From: Rhabditoides inermis
Taxonomy: Eukaryota; Nematoda; Chromadorea; Rhabditida; Rhabditidae
Length of the DNA: 64,000 nucleotides
Direction: 5' to 3'
Assembly (NCBI GenBank): GCA_963966185.1
Contig: CAWZYM010000312.1
Span: 62,001 to 126,000 of the forward strand
Numbering within the stretch: position 1 is the stretch's first letter; each line of letters opens with the position of its first letter. Below the pieces are notes generated by a model. That model did not search any database. It was given only the letters and a program-made list of their open reading frames with translations, and had not been told where the DNA came from. Of this stretch, positions 10,592 to 21,498 are shown piece after piece. The position numbers and the translations under genes are program-made.

Positions 10592-13500
10592 ATGGAGGAT
10601 ACTAGCAAGAACATTTTGAACGAGTCTCTGGTGAAGGTGAAGTACTCGGAGCGGGGCGAGGACGGGCGATTCGCGGTTGTGGATAAGGGGGAGGACGAGG
10701 TCGACGTAGCCAGCTGCCACTCTTCATTCGAGTACGTTTGTCCCCTTCTATCTTCACATTTCATGTTTTTGTTTGCGTTTGTTTGACCTGTCAATGTAGT
10801 TTACAACTTTGTTGTTGTCGTCTATATATGTTTGTTGGTTACATCTACATTGTGTATCGGATATATCGGTAGCGTGCATGCTGCGTTTGCAGTTCGCTTC
10901 CTCCACCTCCGATTCCGAGCAATCAGCCGGTGGTCGGCAGAAGGGCCGACACCAGGGTGAGTGCAGAGTGGTTATCACCCAAAAATATATCTCAATCTCA
11001 GTTAAATTAATATAAATCACAACTAATCTTTACACGATTTTGTTTCAGTCATTCATGTTTCCGTTAGACGAAGCGTTTGTCTTTGAAGAGTAGACGTTGT
11101 TGGTATCGGAATCTGATATGCGTTGCAGATCTGTGTGACGGACTCTGCGTGCGCCCTTGTCGGCAGTCGAGCCACCCTGCCTGCCCCTCCCCGACCGCCC
11201 CTCGCGCCTCCAAAGCCCAACAGAAAACACTTCCTCGAGAAGACCGACGACAGGTTGGTGACATGCTGTAGCTCTTCACACTTCACTCTTCACATACTGT
11301 TCAAAATAACATCAACGACCTGCTTCCTACAATCAATGATGTGATTCCGATTGCAACCGTGGTAAATTGCGAACTGCCCCGGTAACTCCTGGTTAACAAT
11401 TTCAACGATTTCATGTGTGACGTGAGGAGAGTGGGTAGAGGGTAGTGGTTTGGAACCTTGGAACCTGGCCATGGTCATGTGCGGTGCTGCCTGGATGAAC
11501 CTGGTCATGTGCGCAGATTGTCCACACTCGTTTCAAACTCTCGCTTGTGACTCGAATGTGCGCAGACCTGCTTCCTGAATCTCTCTCTCCAAAAAAACGC
11601 AGAGTGTGATATAGGGTTGGTTGCAGCATGGTGCGCCACCCGCGCTTCCGGTGCGCGCAGCTCATCTGCGTGTGCGTGTTCGTCTGCCTCATGCTCGGCG
11701 GACTCGCCACGCTCGGATACTACTACTGGATGACACACACCTGCGCCGGTGAGTCGGCGGCGCATACGCCACGGCTATTCGCCTTTTACAAAGCCTTTTT
11801 AATGTTCCACGGTTCCTTGAAACTCTTTGAAATTGATGTGTTAGCATTTGCGGTATTGCTTTTGGTTGTAGGCGTTCTGTCGTCTGTCGCTTTCTCGGCG
11901 CCAGTGTTGTACGAGCCAGCGATGGCCGGGGTGGTGGAGGAGGAGGGCGCGAGGGACAAGCTCATCCACAGATTCACCACCATCGTCTGTCGGTGAGTGG
12001 TTTTGATTTGTTCGTACGTTCGTAGTTTCGTACATTACTTCATTCATTTACGTTTCATGTTTTCGTGGCGAGGTTGTAGATGTGTACCATGGCTACAAGT
12101 GTGCTTCAGATCGTCTAAACAATCGAACGATCATCGAACAATTTCACACGATGATGAGGAATTGGCAAATAAAAGAGACTAGTTCACAAGTAAAGAAGAA
12201 ACAGAATCCGTGTTTCGGACCCTAATCCGCAAACATGATGTATGTAGTACTGTGTTGCAGTAACTTCTCGTCTTCGCGAGGCCGGGAGAGACACTCGGCA
12301 GTGGCGAGGTACAGCAAGCTGTTCCGGCAGTACGTCGACAACTACAACCACATACACAAGGTGAGCTGGGGAATCACGTAGAACACGAAGGGGAGTAAGG
12401 TGTAGGTGAGCGGGCATGGTGAGGGAGGTATACGGTAAACACAAGGTGAGCGGGCAGGGGCAGATGTGTGGAGCAGGAATACTATCCATCTGTACACGGT
12501 AGGGTAAAACTAGCTTGTCTCACGACGGTCTAAACCCAGCACCCAGCTCACGTTCCCTATCCTTATTAGAGGGGGAACGCTTGCGCAGAACACGAAGTAG
12601 TAGAGGAGTAAGGTGTAGGGAAAGAATACAATGGAGTGGGATCTTGTTGTATCTTGTAACCATCTCACATTATTGTATTTCACGTGTTCTTCGTATTAAC
12701 TATAGTCTGCGCCAGAGCGATAGTTTTCGATCTACCTCTCTTGCAGTTCGAAATACGGTGCCATAACCATCTGCTTCTCTTGTTTTGCGCGCTATTGCCG
12801 CGAGCTGACTCTCCGTCTTCCTCTGATCTACTCCACCGCGCGTATTGAGAGAATATTGAGAGAATAGGACTATATTACATTTCGTGTTTCAGTCTGCCAC
12901 GTCGTGGGACGAATGGGCGCGCTTCGATCTCGACCGCATACCCGCGCACGCCACCATGGGAACGGACGACATGCAGGATGTGGGTCGCGCATCTGCCTAG
13001 TCTTCACTTCAGTCGTATTGTTTCTTCTGAACGTGCCGCGGGCGTGCAACTTCTAAATCTGAACATCCGCGGTCGCATAGATTATATGCTATTCAGAATT
13101 CAGATGCCATGCCAAGTCAGATTTCAGCCGGTCCTCCCACTTTCAGCCGGTCTCAAGTTTCAATTTTCAAAATGATTGAGGCGTTTGTCATGCGAATTTC
13201 CTGATGAGCATTGTGAAATTGTAATGCCAATTGTAAAACGTGTTGCAGTTGATTGACGTGTTTCAGATGCTGGGCTATCCCGTCGCCGAGGAGGCTGGTG
13301 AGGTGGCGGCAGTGGAGAGTGCGCGGTACGAGATGGACAGGGCACCGCCCGTCAGCAAGGAGTACAATGGCACCAAGGCTGTCGGCAAGCAGGGTATGAG
13401 GGGGGGGGGGAGGAAGGCAGGGAGGACATTCCCGCTGTCTTATGGCGAAAACGGACTTTCGCGCGACTTTGAAATCTCCTTCCCCTTCCACTTCGGGACT

Positions 13501-15326
13501 GTCCGAGAGAGAGAGAGAGGGAGAGAGGAAGGGAGAGAGATTTAGGAAGCAGGTGTGGTTCCGGCTGGGCGATGGCGACTGCCGCGGCTGTGAGCAATGA
13601 CGATGTAAGCAGTGTTTTGTGTGTTTTTGATAGGATTGACACTTTCAGGATTGGCTCTATGTGGCGGATCGACTGATCGCTGACAAGGAGTACAATCACG
13701 GATGCGGGGGCGGACACGCAAGCAAGGCGCTGCAGTGAGTTGCATTGATTGATTTATTGATTGGTTGTTTATCAGTCTGATTCCGGCCGACAATATTAGT
13801 GATGGGTAGATCAGCACACTGCACACACAAGATGAGGACATGATTGATGTACATTGCAGGTACATTTTGGAGTCGTCGCAGCGAAGCTTGGATTCGGTGC
13901 TGTCTGCTGCTGCCGTGTCGGGGTACGGCCGGCTCGTGTCGAACGGCTCGTCGACTGTGGAAGAGGAGATGGTCAAGTGGATGAAGAACGGACAGGGGGT
14001 CATAGTCGGTGGGTGCACTTATGTCATCTCTGGATTAATAATACGTTTATTACGGGAGGAAACAGTACTAGACAGCATAATCAACAATAAGCCATTTTAT
14101 ACGGAATGGATTGATTGAATGGAGAATCTAGAGGTGATGATCCCTGTTTCCTTGTTCTTCTATGTGAATATGATGTGACTTTTTTTTACGAGAACGAAAG
14201 CGACCCTAAATGCCTAAATCTGACCTGAGCCTGAACACTGAAATTCTGAAGAACAGGCAAGATTTTGTCCAGACATATTTATCGCATCGGAATATGAATA
14301 TATGAAAGTCGAAAGCGGTTCCCTTTCAGAGGTGCTGATCCCTCCTTCGCTGTTTTTCTATGTGGATGGCCTGCTGCGTCCGATGCCCGGAGTGTGCAGT
14401 GGAGAGACGGCTCTCGGCAGGCACACCATGCTCGTCGTGGGGTGAGTTTCTAATGTTTTTCCAAGTAGATTAATGTAATGTTTGGTATTTGATGTTTCAC
14501 GTATCTTGTAAAAAGTCTTTTCGTGTTGTTTTGTTTGGCATACTATCAGAACGTAATTACTTTGGAAAACTCAATGTACATTCAATCAATCAATCAATCG
14601 TTTATCCGGAATCGTTATATCTGAATATGACAACACAATCATAATGATATGGAGCATACAGTAGTGTCTAAGATACTAGATACAAAGGCTAACGCCGGGG
14701 AAAGACAGGTAGGCTGACGAGGTTAGTGGTGGGAAAACGATACTTGATCGATTCCTGGATTATTAGAGTACCATAATCATTCCTGGACCATTAGAAGACC
14801 ATTCTTGACGTGTAGAGCTCCGGGGTTTCCTTGGCTTCCATGCCAACTATGTAGTATCTCCTCGCGCCATAGCTGCTTCCACATGAGGGTACTTCCCGCC
14901 GCCTCACTGGTTACTCGGGAAGGATTCTTGTCGATGACCGAACAGTCGGCGGCGGTGGGGCAAAAATGAGGACCCGACCGCACGCCGTGGGGAAAAGAAT
15001 AAGAATACATTATATCGTTTTAATTCAAAATACCAAAAATATCACTGATTGATTGATTGATTGATCATTGATTTCCAGCTACGGCCGCAGGAAAGGCGTC
15101 GCCTACTGGATGATTCGCAACTCATGGGGAGAGGGTGGGTGTTTATTAGTTGTACACGGACACAAATCATATTAATGGTAATAATTAATTAATAAACAGC
15201 CTTTTGTTGTCAACGTAATGTGTGAGATATTGAGTTTCAGAGTGGGGCGAGTCTGGCTACCTGTTCCTCGAGCGCGACGTCAACGCGTGCGGCATCGCCC
15301 ACAACCCCATCGTCTGGTGGAAGTAG
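10592..15326 (+). CDS. Type II membrane protein with a catalytically dead papain-family (C1A) domain
   Basis: Fourteen exons, 483 aa: 10592-10731, 10893-10956, 11129-11253, 11627-11748, 11872-11992, 12261-12360, 12893-12979, 13249-13393, 13546-13604, 13649-13734, 13860-14008, 14330-14441, 15079-15134, 15241-15326. All phases fit. Residues 1-117 are an acidic then Pro-rich cytosolic part. About residues 119-142 form one membrane helix (CAQLICVCVFVCLMLGGLAT). An I29-like helical region follows (about 190-260), then a C1A domain. The active-site motif QGxCGSCW reads KQGSRCGSGW, so the nucleophile is Gly308. His431 (GRHTMLVVGYG) and Asn451 (IRNSWGEEWGESG) are kept, as is GCGGGHA. Exon 9 is placed by phase and homology. 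A pseudoenzyme is the natural reading: perhaps an inhibitor, binding or scaffold protein. A second in-frame acceptor for exon 8 lies at 13266. Confidence 0.87.
12713..12870 (+). repeat. Dispersed repeat B, copy 1
   Basis: About 130-155 bp in an intron of the C1A-like gene, matching 38022-38180 in the same orientation (shared blocks AGTTTTCGATCTACCTC and TTGTTTTGCGCGCTATTGCC). Confidence 0.8.
14127..14175 (+). pseudogene. Relic duplicate of exon 12 of the C1A-like gene
   Basis: About 45 bp before an early TGA resembles the start of exon 14330-14441: both have an AG acceptor, then read EV(M/L)IP and SLFFYV in the same frame. It sits in the intron just upstream of the true exon and is no longer open. 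Confidence 0.6.
14583..15010 (-). mobile_element. Possible retrotransposon 3' fragment in an intron
   Basis: On the minus strand the end of this block reads CGATTCCGGATAAACG followed by an ATTG-rich tail. That resembles the end of the RTE-like element at 59865 (CGATTCTGGATAAATA, then ATTTG repeats). An open minus-strand frame spans 14777-15010. The intron 14442-15078 is much longer than its neighbours. The link to a specific element is inferred. Confidence 0.3.
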
Positions 15327-15568
15327 ATGTAGTAGTGTTATTAGTTATATTCTAATTCAGTTGTCTCCTTTACACTGCCTAAAAGGTCTCATTTACGGTT
15401 TTTAGCGTTGTCAACGGTTTTACTTGTTGGATTGTTGTTTTGTTATATGTAATAAATAGTTTTTGATGTCTCATTTTCATATTGATCGGTTTTGAGGGCT
15501 TGGTTGTGAATAGGAATAGGAATAGGTAAATGTAAAAGAATAGAAGTGAAAAGGAATGAATAGCTCGG
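15327..15568. other. 3' flank of the C1A-like gene
   Basis: Contains an AATAAA poly(A) signal at 15451-15456, about 125 bp after the stop. Otherwise A/T-rich with no gene seen. Confidence 0.6.
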
Positions 15569-15775
15569 CTCCACCACGGCTAGTAGGAAACTAGTCGGAA
15601 AACTACTAGGAAGCGAGCTAGTTTTCTACTAGTGAGGTGGTAAATTAGTCGGCGGCTAGTTACGATAGTGACTAGTTGACTAGTAGTTTTTTGTTGAAAA
15701 AAATAGTAGGAAAAATAGTGAACTAGTTTGCTAGTAGTTTTTCGTTGAAAAAATAGTAGGAAAATAAACTAGCAT
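15569..15775. repeat. CTAGTAGGAAA hairpin cluster, left
   Basis: Several inverted copies of CTAGTAGGAAACTAG with arms that include CCACC; folds on itself repeatedly. A sister cluster is at 17325-17449. Confidence 0.8.
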
Positions 15776-15967
15776 ACCAAATCGAAAATTAGGGCTCGTT
15801 TCGTCATTTGTATGAAATCGGACCATAATAACAACTTTGAATGAAGAAACAAATTTATTATGTCACCAACAGAGCACAACGAGTGAGCAATTCGAACTGA
15901 TATTAAACACTTTACAGTAATAAAGAAACATCGCAGGTCATAAAAAACAGTATCATAACAACGTAGA

Positions 15968-16610
15968 TCATCGCTGCTTGACGAGTTGCTTGAGAACAAT
16001 TAAGAGAAGTTCCAAATGGGGTGGGTTGTCTTGAAAGAGGAGTTCCAGAAGTTCTTCCTCGTCTAGCGCACGACGGCCGCCTTCTCAGTGAAGACTAAGC
16101 TCTCGAGCATGATTCGGGTCACCGTTCACATACGACCTGAAACACGTTATGTAAACATCATTCAACACTACGTTACATAAACGAAACTGAGACGTATTCA
16201 AGACGTATTAAAATGAATTCACATCACCGCACACTGAATGAGTTCTTTACCCCTTATCTGAGATGGAGCTTGGCGTGCGCCTCAGACAAGCCGATCTCCG
16301 TTGATCCACGCCACCGAGCAAGTCGCCTCAAAGAGAACATTCAAAACCAATAAGCAATCATCAATAACTTCATTGTTTGCAATTACCTCTAACCTACCAA
16401 ACTAGCAACCTTATGACAGCCTCATTTGGTTGTCACGCTGTCAATACAATACTCGATATCATGACTCTCGCTAACCGTATGCAGGTGTCAGATCCACAGG
16501 CGACGCTCTACCACACACGGCCACTATAGTTCTCACCTTGCTCAGTGAGACGACACAGCTAAGCCGTGCCGGTGTCCGCTCTCCACATTGCGGCACGTTA
16601 CCTGAAATTG
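15968..16610 (-). other. Exon-like blocks of an unrecognised, possibly broken gene
   Basis: Read on the minus strand, three blocks look protein-coding. About 16471-16610 reads VPQCGERTPARLSCVVSLSK on into a TAG. About 16258-16335 reads LARWRGSTEIGLSEAHAKLH. About 15968-16150 reads SYVNGDPNHARELSLH, an in-frame TGA, then RRALDEEELLELLFQDNPPH to a stop at 15968-15970. An AATAAA on the minus strand (complement of 15853-15858) follows the last stop. I could not join the blocks without breaking phase, so this may be a pseudogene or a transposon remnant between the two CTAGTAGG clusters. Confidence 0.35.
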
Positions 16611-16770
16611 TAACAATACAATGATACAATGTGTATACAGAACCTATACATTTGCATACTATCGCTATTATCTATAAACGTTTTCACTAAAAGTATTTGA
16701 TAGGAATCGAACTTTCGCGAAAATCGAAAATCGAAAAGCGGGTAAGCGGAGTGAAATACAATCAAAATCC

Positions 16771-17741
16771 TCACTTCGCCTGCTTGAAGTCGTATCCCCG
16801 TGCACAAAAATGGGCGAACACGCGCGACACATGTTCGACACGCTCGCGGAACACCTGTAATCATTAATTTGTGGAAAATTTGACTGATAAACAATTATTT
16901 CGGAGCTATATATTTTGAGTGAAAAGTGAGCAAGGGCAAGCGAACAATGGAACAATATGGCGAATCGGTAAAAATCGGATCGGGAATGATTACGAATCAA
17001 CAGATACCGGGAAATATAAGTTTAAAAATAAGATGATGAACGTGAAGATGAATAAGAAGAAGATGGAAGAGAAATATGATGATGTAAAAGATAAAGTGCG
17101 CTTTCATCTGATAGGTTGGCAACAACAAATCGGAAATGCTGATTAGGTCGACTAGAATGAGCACGCATGCTCTGCTATCACGATAAACGCTAACAATGAG
17201 AAAAACATTCAAAAACAACAACAAAACACAATAAAAAACAAAACAATTACTTTTTCGTCAAACAATACGAAATTGTTGCTCTTACAGTATATTTACAAAT
17301 CGTGGTGGGACCATTTTAAAAAGACTACTAGGAAACTAGTAGGAAATTTTCCTACTAGTTTTTGAACTAGTTTACTAGTAGTCAAAAATTTAGCTAGTTT
17401 CCTAGTAGGAAAAATTCGTGCGAGCTAGTTTCCTACTAGTCACCCACAGGCCAGAGGCTTGGCCAATGTTCCAGTTTGAACATTAATTTTTCGCGCTGTG
17501 AATCATTTAGTCCCGACGCGAATTGCCGGCGCGATGGACAGCTGTTTGTAGAATTTTTGAATTCCCTGGAATGTTCGAGAGGATTCGAGAACCTTGAGAA
17601 CTTTACACCACCTGAAAGAGCTATTTCTGTTGTTTTCTTGATTTCCGCTTGTTTGTTGAATTGTTGTTCTATTTGGTATACTGCTTGATCATTGATAAAG
17701 TTAAGATCGCTTTCCTTTCGCGATGTATTCGTTTCGGACAT
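16771..17741 (-). CDS. Hypothetical two-exon protein
   Basis: Exon 17448-17741 (98 codons from ATG, Lys/Glu/Asn-rich N-terminus MSETNTSRKESDLNF, ending LEHWPSLWP) has a GTGGGT donor. Exon 16771-16854 follows a TTACAG acceptor in the same phase, reads VFRERVEHVSRVFAHFCARG and ends at TGA; total 125 aa. The joined reading looks like protein, but no family is recognised. The intron contains the right CTAGTAGG hairpin cluster. The 5' end lies about 110 bp from the start of the divergent CCT1 gene, so a shared promoter region is possible. The blocks at 15968-16610 could be further exons. Confidence 0.35.
17325..17449. repeat. CTAGTAGGAAA hairpin cluster, right
   Basis: Multiple inverted copies of CTAGTAGGAAA/TTTCCTACTAG, partner to 15569-15775. 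Confidence 0.8.
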
Positions 17742-17850
17742 AGACGTTAGCCTTTTGATCATACGATCATTGTTTGTGTTGTATCGTTCTAAAGCTATTC
17801 CTGTAACGATTATCAACGATCATCTTCTAACTGGTTTCTCTCAGGTAGCA

Positions 17851-20800
17851 ATGGCCCAAGCCGGAGAGTCGATGCTCGCCCTCACGGGTAAGCGTACCAC
17901 TGGACAGTCGATCCGCTCCCAGAACGGTCAGTTTTCATTCTTGCTCTCGTTCCGCGATGAATTACGAATAACTTGATTCTGTTCAGTGACGGCTGCGGTG
18001 GCTATCGCCAACATCGTCAAGTCGTCGCTCGGCCCCGTCGGACTCGACAAGATGCTCGTTGACGACGTCGGAGTGAGTCATTGTTCCACCGTATGCCATG
18101 GATCATTAGTGTTCATTGCATGACAACCACCTTGCAGGACGTGATTGTGACGAACGACGGAGCGACTATCCTGAAGCAGCTGGAGGTGGAGCACCCGGCC
18201 GGCAAGGTGCTCGTCGAGCTCGCCCAGCTGCAGGACGAGGAGGTGAGTGGGGGATTGGTGAATCAGTGAATGACTTTTGATTGATAGCCAAGTTGCTATG
18301 ATTACCTTTTTTGTGTTTCGTTTACTATCACCATCTACTATCTTTTTTATATACTCTTATCATCCGGAATGCGGCTCTGGCTACATGTGTTTGCGTTGAT
18401 TCAATTTGAATGAGTCTTGTTGTGGATGATTGTATGTGAAATGTATTTGTAGGTCGGAGACGGAACCACTTCCGTGGTGATCATCGCCGCTGAGCTGCTG
18501 AAGGCGGCCGACGAGCTGGTGAAGAACAAGCTGCACCCCACGACCGTCATCAACGGATACAGGCTCGCCTGCAAGGAGGCCGTCAAGTACCTCCAGGTGT
18601 GTGCTAATTTCGTTTAAGTATTACCCCTATTTGATTGATTGCTTGTAGGACAACCTGTCGTTCTCGATCGACGAGCTCGGCCGCCAGTCGATGATCAACG
18701 CCGCCAAGACCAGCATGTCGTCCAAGATCATTGGCCCGTGAGTGTTAATATGTGTTCTTGTGATAATTGATGTCGAGTAGTCGAGTTGACATTATGGTTT
18801 TCAGATTGTTACATTTTAAGCATCTTGTTGTTACATATATTTACCAGAACTTCATGTTGTTTGTTTGCAGCGACTCTGACTTCTTCGCCGAGATGTGCGT
18901 GGACGCGGCGGAGCTGGTGAAGGTGACGGACTCGCAGGGAAGGGTCACCTACCCCATCAAGGCCGTCAACGTCCTCAAGGTGAGAGTAACAGACACTTGT
19001 CCGGCGTAATTTACGAATTACGATTTGTAACGATTGGCATAATAATATTCCATTTTGTTTAGGCTCATGGAAAGTCTGCTCGCGAATCTATGCTCATCAA
19101 GGGATACGCCCTCAACTGCACCATTGCTAGCCAGGGTGAGTGATACTGAGGCGCTTGGACGAAGTGGTGGAGGCTTTATTCAATTATACTATTTTGTTTA
19201 GCTATGCCTCTGCGCGTTGAGAACGCCAAAATTGCTTGCCTGGACTTCTCGCTGAACAAGGCCAAGATGCACCTGGGTATCTCGGTCGTCGTCGAGGACC
19301 CCGCCAAGCTCGAGGCTATCCGCAGGGAGTGAGTACTATCGCGCTTGTTCACCAATCAATATTAATTTTTGTGGGCACTATCAAATTTTTTATACGTGAC
19401 GTGAAACTTATGTCCTCTTTTTCATATTTGTGTTATTCAGGGAGTACGACATCACGAAGCGCCGCATTGAGAAGATTCTGAACGCTGGCGCGAACGTGGT
19501 GCTGACGACGGGAGGCATCGACGACCTGTGTCTGAAGCAGTTCATCGAGTCGGGGGCCATGGCCGTGCGCAGGTGCAAGAAGAGCGACCTGAAGAGAATC
19601 GCCAAGGCGTGCGGAGGTCAGTCACCACACAGGGCACAGAGGAACATGTGTGTGAGAGTGGTATCTATGTAATCCTTGAAACATAATGTATGCTGATCCG
19701 CTGATTGTGAGAAAGAACACTACTGTTGCAGCGACGCTGACGTCTTCTCTGGCCACCCTGGAGGGAGACGAGGCGTTTGACGCGTCGATGCTTGGAGCGG
19801 CCGACGAGGTGCGTAGTCTTTGAATCTCTTGTGATAGCAGATGCCGACTCCCTCCTCTTTCAGGTGGTGCAGACTCGCATCTCGGACGACGAGTTGATCC
19901 TGATCAAGGGCACCAAGGCCCGCACCGCCAGCAGCATCATTCTCCGGTCAGTTTTGTATTTCATTGGAACCGGCGGTCGGATATAAGCGAATTAATTTAG
20001 ATGAAAAGAAACGAAAAAGGAATTGCATAGTGACACTGTCTGTGTTTTGCAGTGGCGCGAACGACGTGATGCTGGACGAGATGGAGCGTTCGATGCACGA
20101 CGCGCTGTGTGTGGTGCGCCGCGTGCTCGAGTCGAAGAGGCTCGTGGCGGGCGGAGGAGCCGTCGAGGCCGCCCTCAACGTGTGGCTCGAGTCGTTCGCC
20201 ACCACACTGGTACGTCAGCAGTATCCATCTGTACACAATCAATCATCCTGATCAAGGGAACCAAGGCCACATCTGTACACTTTGAGGTTTAATTGCCACT
20301 GGATTTTGTTAGTTTTTTTTCTATTGTAGCATATGTAGCAATATAGCAACACTGTAGTATTTAGCAACACTAATGAAGGAATGTAGCAACATTTAGTGTT
20401 TTGTCGGTCCCCAGTATTCGTTTTGGTCATGTCGCGCAGCTAGTTTCTCATTTGTTGCCGGGTGGGGTCGTTGGCTACTAATTAGGTATGCTAATGTGGC
20501 CCGGGGGTGGGAGGGAGAGAGGGGGAGAGAGCAGCCGGCATGGGTGCGCGAGTGGAGATATGTGATGCGCGCACGCGATATGAGACATAGATAGAGGGGA
20601 GATGTAATCGAGAGAGATGAGCAGAGAAGAATGACTGAATGCCGAACACATGTGGTTGTGACTGTGACAATTTCATTATTTTGGCTATAATAGGTTTCAA
20701 ATGTGAGAGATATTCAAACATGTTGTTCGATACATTAATTCACACAATGGACATGGATGTTGTTCCAATAATTTCCTCAAAGCATAAAATACATGTTGTT

Positions 20801-21158
20801 GTTTCAGTCTTCTCGCGAGCAGCTGTCTGTGGCGGAGTTCGCGCAGGCTCTGCTGGTGATCCCGAAGACGCTGTCTGCCAACGCAGCCAAGGACTCGACG
20901 GAGCTGGTGGCCAAGCTGCGCGCCTTCCACAACAAGGCACAGAGCAACAAGCAGCTGACGCACCTCAAGTGGGCCGGCCTCGACCTGGAGTCGGGAGACA
21001 TCCGCGACAACAAGGAGGCCGGAGTGCTCGAGCCCCTCATGTCCAAGGTCAAGTCGCTCAAGTTCGCCACAGAGGCGGCCATCACCATCCTGCGCATCGA
21101 CGACCTCATCAAGCTAGACAAGAACGAGGTGCCCCAGGGAGACCAGTGCGGCATGTAA
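17851..21158 (+). CDS. cct-1: T-complex protein 1 subunit alpha (CCT1)
   Basis: Alpha subunit of the cytosolic chaperonin CCT/TRiC, which folds actin, tubulin and other proteins using ATP. Thirteen exons, 550 aa: 17851-17926, 17987-18072, 18138-18242, 18453-18596, 18649-18737, 18871-18979, 19063-19135, 19202-19328, 19441-19616, 19732-19808, 19864-19946, 20053-20209, 20808-21158. Group II chaperonin motifs are intact: TNDGATI (about 59-65), GDGTTS (91-96), GGGAVE (415-420) and the conserved NLKW/GLDL-like C-terminal region. The subunit call rests on alpha-type stretches such as [30 protein letters not shown] and [17 protein letters not shown]. The start is the first ATG after a CAG at 17844. 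Codon use is strongly GC-rich at third positions, as expected of a highly expressed gene. Confidence 0.97.
20242..20270 (+). pseudogene. Fragment of CCT1 exon 11 inside intron 12
   Basis: Matches about 24 bp of exon 19864-19946 (CCTGATCAAGGG-ACCAAGGCC with one change). It is not flanked by splice sites that would keep frame. Confidence 0.5.
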
Positions 21159-21498
21159 GCATCCACTCATCCACACGGGCAGCACTCCTCTTTCAATATC
21201 TCTCTCTCACACGCTAATAAGCCGTCCCACCCACACGCGATGATCCTCATAACACTATAAGCAGTCTGATTGATACGTTTTGTACCTTTACAATGATACC
21301 GAGAGCCCGCCGTTGTAGTCGTCGCATAGCCCCGTTGCTTCTTGTTGGATCTGTTGTCTCTTTGTTAAGTTTTCATATGAATATGATAATAACGCTTTTT
21401 TATAAGTGTGTGGAGAGTATCGTGGTATTGTTCATAAGTTAAAACACGTATGCATGAAAGCGGACATGGTAATGGGTGGTCTGGACTAGTTGAGCAGA
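21159..21498. other. Convergent 3' flanks
   Basis: Between the stops of CCT1 (+) and the 28-exon minus-strand gene. No AATAAA is obvious on either strand; nothing coding seen. Confidence 0.5.

Noticed and set aside
17476..17688. Plus-strand 70-codon frame upstream of CCT1
   Set aside because: Antisense to the better-supported two-exon minus-strand model and without splice support.
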